NCBI GenBank assembly: GCA_910589415.1 | Contig: OU342633.1 | Coordinates: 42,910,210-42,974,209 of the forward strand | Source: Malachius bipustulatus | Lineage: Eukaryota > Arthropoda > Insecta > Coleoptera > Melyridae | Reading direction: 5' to 3' | Length of the DNA stretch: 64,000 nt | In this document: positions 58,919-64,000 of the stretch, piece by piece | Position numbering within the stretch: position 1 is the stretch's first letter | Layout of the letters: each line of letters begins with the position of its first letter | Made by a program: the position numbers and the translations under genes | The notes under the pieces: generated by a model | The model's input: only the letters and a program-made list of their open reading frames with translations | Told to the model about the DNA's origin: nothing | The model's database searches: none

Positions 58919-60876
58919 CCCAAGTAGCATTTTTAGTGGAGACAACGTGAGGGCCACTGCAGAAGATACATTAAAAGTTCCCGCCACGAGTGGTGGCCAC
59001 ATGAAAGCAACGGTTCTATTACGTGGTTACCACTAAAATGGGGAACAATTTTAAAGTGGTTATCTAGTTCCGGCCACGTGATTAAATCTGACCGTGCCAC
59101 GGTTTGGTCACATCACGGTCACGTGGCCACACCGTGGATGTATGGTGGCATTGGTGGCGACCTATCCCTTGTATCTTCACGCAGTCTGCGCACATACTAG
59201 TTGTTGTTGGGCGTTGGGTTTTCGATCTCTGTCTTACAGCCGCAATGTTATATTTTTACCTTCCTATTCCTATCTTATTTCTAGTCTTGCTAAACAAAAC
59301 AAGATCGGGACTGCATGGAAAATGAAGAACTCAACTCATCCTTGAATCTACATAGGTATACAAAAATTATTACGGAGGAGCGTGCGTCTGCACTCGCCCA
59401 ACAAATTACAAACGAACGCAACTTTATTGTGAAACATTTATGTAATAAATCGAAATCTTACTAAGCGCCGCCATAAAAACGACATTAAAAAAAAAAACTT
59501 GAAACGTAATTTCACGTACGGTTAGTGTGTGATAAGCTGTCTGCGGCAAGAAGTTATTTTTTATCGATAAATATTACTTACAAGAAACGCAAAAGCAATT
59601 TGTTTTAATTCTGTGCCATATTGATTAAAATTCACTATTTATCAGATCGTTTAAATAATTTTTGCGGTAATGGCGGCAAGAGGTTTATCCGTAAATATGG
59701 CCGCCTTAGGAGCATATAACTTATAAGTGGCGTTTGTCACATTTTACGACTATAAAGGGTTCATCACTCAAACCGTAGTGGCAAAACTGAAAATATTTCA
59801 CTTCTAGGTGGCTTTCGAATAACAAGTGGCCAAGGGAACTATATGAACTAAAGAACAAGCAAATCGATTTCTTCGTCACATGAAAGTGATTTCGAACAGT
59901 TATTTAAACCATTCTGTCACTATAGGAAGCCACCTTGATTTCCAATTTATTTGCAATAGTACCTACCTACAATAATAATTATTACTGTCGTTGATAATAA
60001 TGGAACTTGAAAAATGAATGAAAAGAATTTACGTAGGTATAGCTAAGTTTAGGTTCTCCGTGTTCTACTTTAAATAAACGAAATGAATGGTCGAAGTACT
60101 ACATGATGGTTGAAATTGTTTAGGTGATCGTGGTTTGTTTACAAGACCACCATTTTAACCGATGTATTTCCAACTGTTGTTTTTATTTTCTATAAAACGT
60201 TGTTTAATGTCGAAAACTCCTTTTCTTGCGTGAGATTTTATTATCCATTATTATAATAAAGTTGAAAAGGATTTTAAAACCAACACTGACACTTTTCTAC
60301 AATATACCTACCTAACCCTACTTAGTCTGATTCTAACCCTAAACAGTCACCAGTAGGTTATTTTTTCTTAAAAGTTATTTTCGCAAGTTCTTGCCACATT
60401 TTGGTGGCTCAAATCTTATTCAAATTATCAAAGTTACTTTTCTTGGTGGCCGAATTGTGACGGATCGGTGCTGCTTGCCACTAGAGTGTGATGAATCTTC
60501 AAAGATATTACAGAAGTTTTGAGACCGATGCGGCCACTTAATATATCACTTCAAAGCTGTCGCCGCTTTTAAGTGATATTTTAGTGCTCTTTTGTTGGTG
60601 ACTGCAGCTTTCACTTTCCACTTCATAGTTGTAGAACTTTCAAGTGGTTATTAGGAGGAAAAATAACGTTTTAAGCACCTAAAGTAGCACCAAGATGTTA
60701 TGAAACTATCAAGTGGCCACGCTGATATGAATGCACCGTGATTACCACTATGAATATAGGATATACAGTTTTTTCTACTGTAAAGTTTTAAATTCAGTGG
60801 AAAATAAGTGATAATAACTTTCTCAAAGTTCCGGTATAAAATGAGAAGGTGGTTGTACCCTCTGATGCTACTTGGG
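58919..60876. mobile_element. TIR element with CCCAAGTAGCAT ends, about 1.96 kb
   Basis: CCCAAGTAGCAT at 58919 and ATGCTACTTGGG ending at 60876 are exact inverted repeats. The interior is studded with GTGGCCAC, GTGGTTACCAC and CACGTGGCC motifs (for example 59030-59160 and 60640-60760) that could be transposase-binding repeats. No transposase frame is visible. Target duplication is unclear. I cannot name the superfamily. Confidence 0.65.
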
Positions 60877-62760
60877 CAAGCTAGTAACAATCAACAATCG
60901 CTGCCAATCTTAAGTCTCAATTATTGTTTGAATTAGATAATCCTAAATTTGCTAAATAATTAATAATTATTAATTAATTATTACACTATTACACGCTGTA
61001 TATTCTTATTAAATAAAATTTAAAATTCAGGATTTACGGCGAGAATCCACTTCACTTGAGGGTTCTCAAAACTTTCCCCTTCGATCAAAGTTTCTTATCA
61101 AAGTAGGTAGGTAAGTAGTTTTAAGCTAAATCGTGAACAAATTTTAGTCCTTCGGGACTAGCGGATAGCGATCTAGAATTTCAATTTTAAGGATTTTGGG
61201 GTCTGCGAAACGATTCACGTGTTTAATAGTCCCATTTGTCGAGTGGTATTATGTGGATCGCCTAGCCACATTTAATACCATATCATTTGATACCTTAGGC
61301 GAACCCGGATAATCCTGAAAATCCCTTCCATATCCTCTTACTCGAAATTTCTTTTATATTCTAATACATTTACCTAATATGTCATCTACGTGCGGTTTTG
61401 TAAGTAAAATTTTTCTTCCTCGAAAATTGTATGTATAATATCTAAACCTGATCTTACCCAGATGTCGGACTCTTCCGACGTTCAGTGTTTAATTAATTGG
61501 TTCTTTATTGGTCGTTATTATAACACCATTAACCGTATTACTCAAGTTTACATTAAAACCAGCAATTTTCTGAAGTATAACTTATTTCTTTTTGGTAATA
61601 ACAAATTAATGCGGAAATTCATATGGCGTCTTTCTCTTTATTTATTATTTATGCATAAATTTACTTGCATTGTTCGCCAAATTATGCTGAAGCTAGTCTG
61701 AAGTCTATAATACATACCAGTTACTGTTTGAGTAATGAAAGTCAATTTCCCTGAAAGCAAAAATACCCTGCAAGTCGTTGTTTCTAACCGGCGTCCGAAA
61801 TTATCCTGTTCTCGATCAAGTAAATCTTATTTTTCCCTATATGTCATAGCATAATTCTGCTTATCTCAATTTGGCATAGATTCAACTGAGATTGGCCAAG
61901 TTGTTGAGAAAAAATTTAAGCTGTCCCGTGGAAGAGTTTTCGAATTTCTCTGCTAAAAAGTAGTAAGTATGCCAGCGAGCTGACCCAATACAGATGTACC
62001 CATCCACTAATTAGGCAGTATATACCTACCTATTCGTAGATTTATCCCACTTTAGTACGTTGAACTAAATCGAATCTATCAACCCTAGTAAGGAGATGAC
62101 TCACTTGGTATTGCCCCATTCCATAAACCAACACCCGTACACCCGTTGACTCGATCAAACCGCATGTACCTTCCCTTTGTGAGCTGAGCGAATGGAGTCC
62201 TTCACTTACCGCAAACCTCCCCCTCCCCCCTCCCGTCACTTTGACTATGGTGGGGATGTAATAAACTTACTCGCCTAGAATAAGGAGATGACTAAGTCAC
62301 GTCCTGTTCTTTTACTTACGTATTAAGTAAAATAATCCTTTCTTCAGTAAACGAGTTATTATTGTAAAATTTTTTGTCGGCGAGTACCCTCGCTGGCAAA
62401 CGGGTCACTAGATGTTTTCAAAATTTTATACGTATCAAGCGGAAAGGGTATTTTCGAAGTCCCCTACACCCAAGTTTGTGTATCTCTGCATGACGGGGTG
62501 ACGTGACTTTGAATGCAACCATCTACCAAAATCGACTTCGTACGATATACAATTGAAATTTTGAGCTTACCCAAAACCACCAAAAGTTCAGTCACCCTTA
62601 AACGGGCTTGAATGAATAATTCAAACTCCCTGTGGTTTCTCTAGACCAAATGTTTTCCCATATCGTCATTCATTGTAAAGAGAGAGTTCTTTGATCGAAT
62701 TCCTGCTAAACTGACCACAAGTTTTTCAATATATAATGGACATCCAATTGTGTGAATTGC
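60877..62760. other. Spacer without recognisable genes
   Basis: AT-rich. Two AAGGAGATGACT copies (about 62089 and 62281) suggest a diverged local duplication. ORFs at 61462-61701 and 62042-62239 are unsupported. Confidence 0.45.
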
Positions 62761-62816
62761 TCAAAGCGTTTCCAAAGTGGTTCCAACCTTTTCATCTGGT
62801 AGGAGGTTGTTCTTAC

Positions 62817-62952
62817 CACTTCCATTTTGACTCTTGAAAAACATTTTTATTGCCATATCCGGGTTCATTTGGGAGTCTGTGGTACCCATTGACTCCTTTC
62901 TTTGAGCTGTAGCCCACCTGTTAGATCTCCTGCAACCGGTATTTACCTTCTG
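62817..62952 (-). CDS. Candidate host exon, unknown protein
   Basis: On the minus strand a strong acceptor (TTTTTTACCATTCTTGCAG) precedes 62952 and a donor AGTG|GTAAGA starts at 62816. The open frame reads QKVNTGCRRSNRWATAQRKE, then SMGTTDSQMNPDMAIKMFF. Splicing at the donor would leave phase 1. If the donor is ignored the frame stops at 62761. The polypyrimidine tract and balanced residue use make an exon plausible, but no neighbouring exon or family was recognised. Confidence 0.35.
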
Positions 62953-63015
62953 CTGCAAGAATGGTAAAAAATAGTTTTTGAATGAAAATAGGTGTGATGG
63001 TCTAAAAATATTCAT

Positions 63016-63440
63016 TTACACTATTGAAGACCTAAGAAACCATTGTCTTGTTACCAAAAGATAATTTTTTTCAGTTTTTTACAGACTCAGACCCTTTGTA
63101 ACTTTAAGAATTGTTAAATTTTTCTTATTGTAGCAAGAGCAGGTAGATCCACTTTTTTCACTTACTTAGCAATAAAATTACCACAATTCACGCAGAACGT
63201 TCTCAACCTCCTATCCAAACCTTTCTTTGCAACATTGCGAAGTAGCTTCACAGGGGTCTACGGTCACTATATGGTCAGAGACACCACTGATTGCTACGTT
63301 AAGGCACCTATCACCTATGTGACGTTCAGTTTTGTCATCTCACATTTCATTTGTAGCGTTCTTTGTCTACCAGCAAGAATGAACCGGTAAATAGAGCAAA
63401 ATGATAATGAAGCAATACGTATCGTTCTTCTGATTAGTGA
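63016..63440. other. Spacer without recognisable genes
   Basis: AT-rich between the candidate exon and the Tc1 relic. Nothing recognised. Confidence 0.5.
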
Positions 63441-63449
63441 TTAATAATG

Positions 63450-64000
63450 GAAAGTCGATCGCAGAAGAGGTGTGACTACTCCAGGACTCAGTGAGAACTT
63501 CCATTGCCGTGTCCATCCATCACAGAAACGCCACACGAAGGAAAATTTCAGCCATGACCGTTCGGCGGAGACCATGGGAGGCGAACTTCAATTATTGCCG
63601 TAGATCAGCTCGACGAATTGGGCTCATCCGAGAACATCGAAGCGCAAGACTACTCTTTGCAAGACTTCGATGGAAGATGGAACCACGCAAACTGAGGACG
63701 AGTTTTATTCACAGAAACTTTGGCACAATGATGGCGGAATACGTGTTTGTGTACGACGAAACGAACCGTTTTTGGATCAACATATTATGTTGGAAATGGT
63801 ACCATTCGGTGGAGGCTTCATCATAGTTTGAGGTGGAATTACAGCTGACGGACGAATTCCTTTTTATGGTAAATCCACCTTTTGGTCTTGGTGTTCAACG
63901 TTACGTGGATGAAGTCCTGGGTTCAGCCTTCGCCACAGACCATCCAGGACCTTCAACAAATGCTCTCGCAGGAATGGAAACACATCCCACAGCAGTTCAT
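63450..64000 (+). pseudogene. Tc1-like transposase relic, deleted in the catalytic core, runs off the window
   Basis: Plus-strand frames carry a Tc1-type order: ATRRKISAMTVRRRPWE, then ARRIGLIREHRSARLLFARL at about 63600-63665, then sequence around the first catalytic block. RVCVRRNEPFLDQHI and EMVPFGGGFIIV-GGITADGR follow near 63745-63860. After RYVDEVLGS near 63900 the frame jumps directly to QEWKHIPQQF near 63975, a C-terminal Tc1 motif. The segment with the second and third catalytic residues is missing. Several frameshifts and one stop replace a Trp in the GG.IMVWGG block. The N-terminus is also absent. It is inactive. Confidence 0.7.

Overview
This is a window of insect-type nuclear DNA. 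It is AT-rich, with long stretches lacking open reading frames, short exons with GT/AG borders, frequent TAGGTACCTACC-like runs, and a very high load of transposable-element relics. I see no bacterial operons, ribosome binding sites, CRISPR arrays, rRNA or functional tRNA genes. The order of insect cannot be fixed from the sequence alone.

The only host gene I can assemble with confidence is a class A (rhodopsin-type) G-protein-coupled receptor on the minus strand. TM1-TM2 are at about 37.7-38.0 kb and TM3-TM7 at 22.1-22.8 kb, joined across a roughly 15 kb intron. A 35-nt micro-exon candidate at 22972-23006 would supply the first extracellular loop. The receptor is atypical. It reads NYH where DRY is expected, and no cysteine is visible at either end of the usual TM3-ECL2 disulfide. 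Its conserved N1.50, D2.50, W4.50, P5.50, W-M-P of TM6 and NPLIY of TM7 remain. A second possible host exon lies at 62.8-62.95 kb.

Everything else recognisable is mobile DNA, layered in time:
- Non-LTR retrotransposons: a decayed Jockey-like element (3.3-6.06 kb), a second decayed LINE (24.5-26.2 kb), an RNase H remnant (17.2-17.8 kb), a gag-like ORF remnant (52.8-53.9 kb), and a nearly intact 991-codon endonuclease-reverse transcriptase ORF (32.3-35.3 kb). That ORF hides a frameshift near its C-terminus.
- LTR elements: four solo LTRs of one family (11.5, 23.5, 52.9 and 57.1 kb), with TGTAACG...CGTTACA ends. Three have perfect 4-bp target duplications.
- DNA transposons: a Tc1/mariner copy with terminal repeats (15.3-16.8 kb), a deleted Tc1-like copy at the right edge, a pogo-type MITE, several TIR elements, and an XPG/PIN-like nuclease relic (51.7-52.3 kb).
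- Foldback structures: a 1.69 kb element with 0.81 kb arms (49.35-51.04 kb), a foldback element carrying a solo LTR in its centre (11.3-12.65 kb), and shorter hairpins at 5-149, 18231-18305 and 30852-31051.
- Segmental repeats: two unrelated repeat pairs (about 1.0-1.6 kb) shared between the 18-21 kb and 26.6-30 kb regions. One carries a short ORF resembling the N-terminus of a Crypton-type tyrosine recombinase; the other a tRNA-like A/B-box module.

The layout by region is as follows. 0-11 kb is intergenic with one decayed LINE. 11-22 kb is nested elements and repeats. 22-38 kb is the GPCR locus, whose large intron is filled with elements. 38-49 kb is largely unique AT-rich sequence with small MITEs. 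49-61 kb is a dense cluster of foldbacks, LTRs and TIR elements. 61-64 kb holds a possible exon and a Tc1 relic. I found no convincing new enzymatic or defence system. The best leads are the atypical receptor, the large foldback element, the nested foldback/LTR structure and an unassigned 139-codon ORF at 27.7-28.1 kb.
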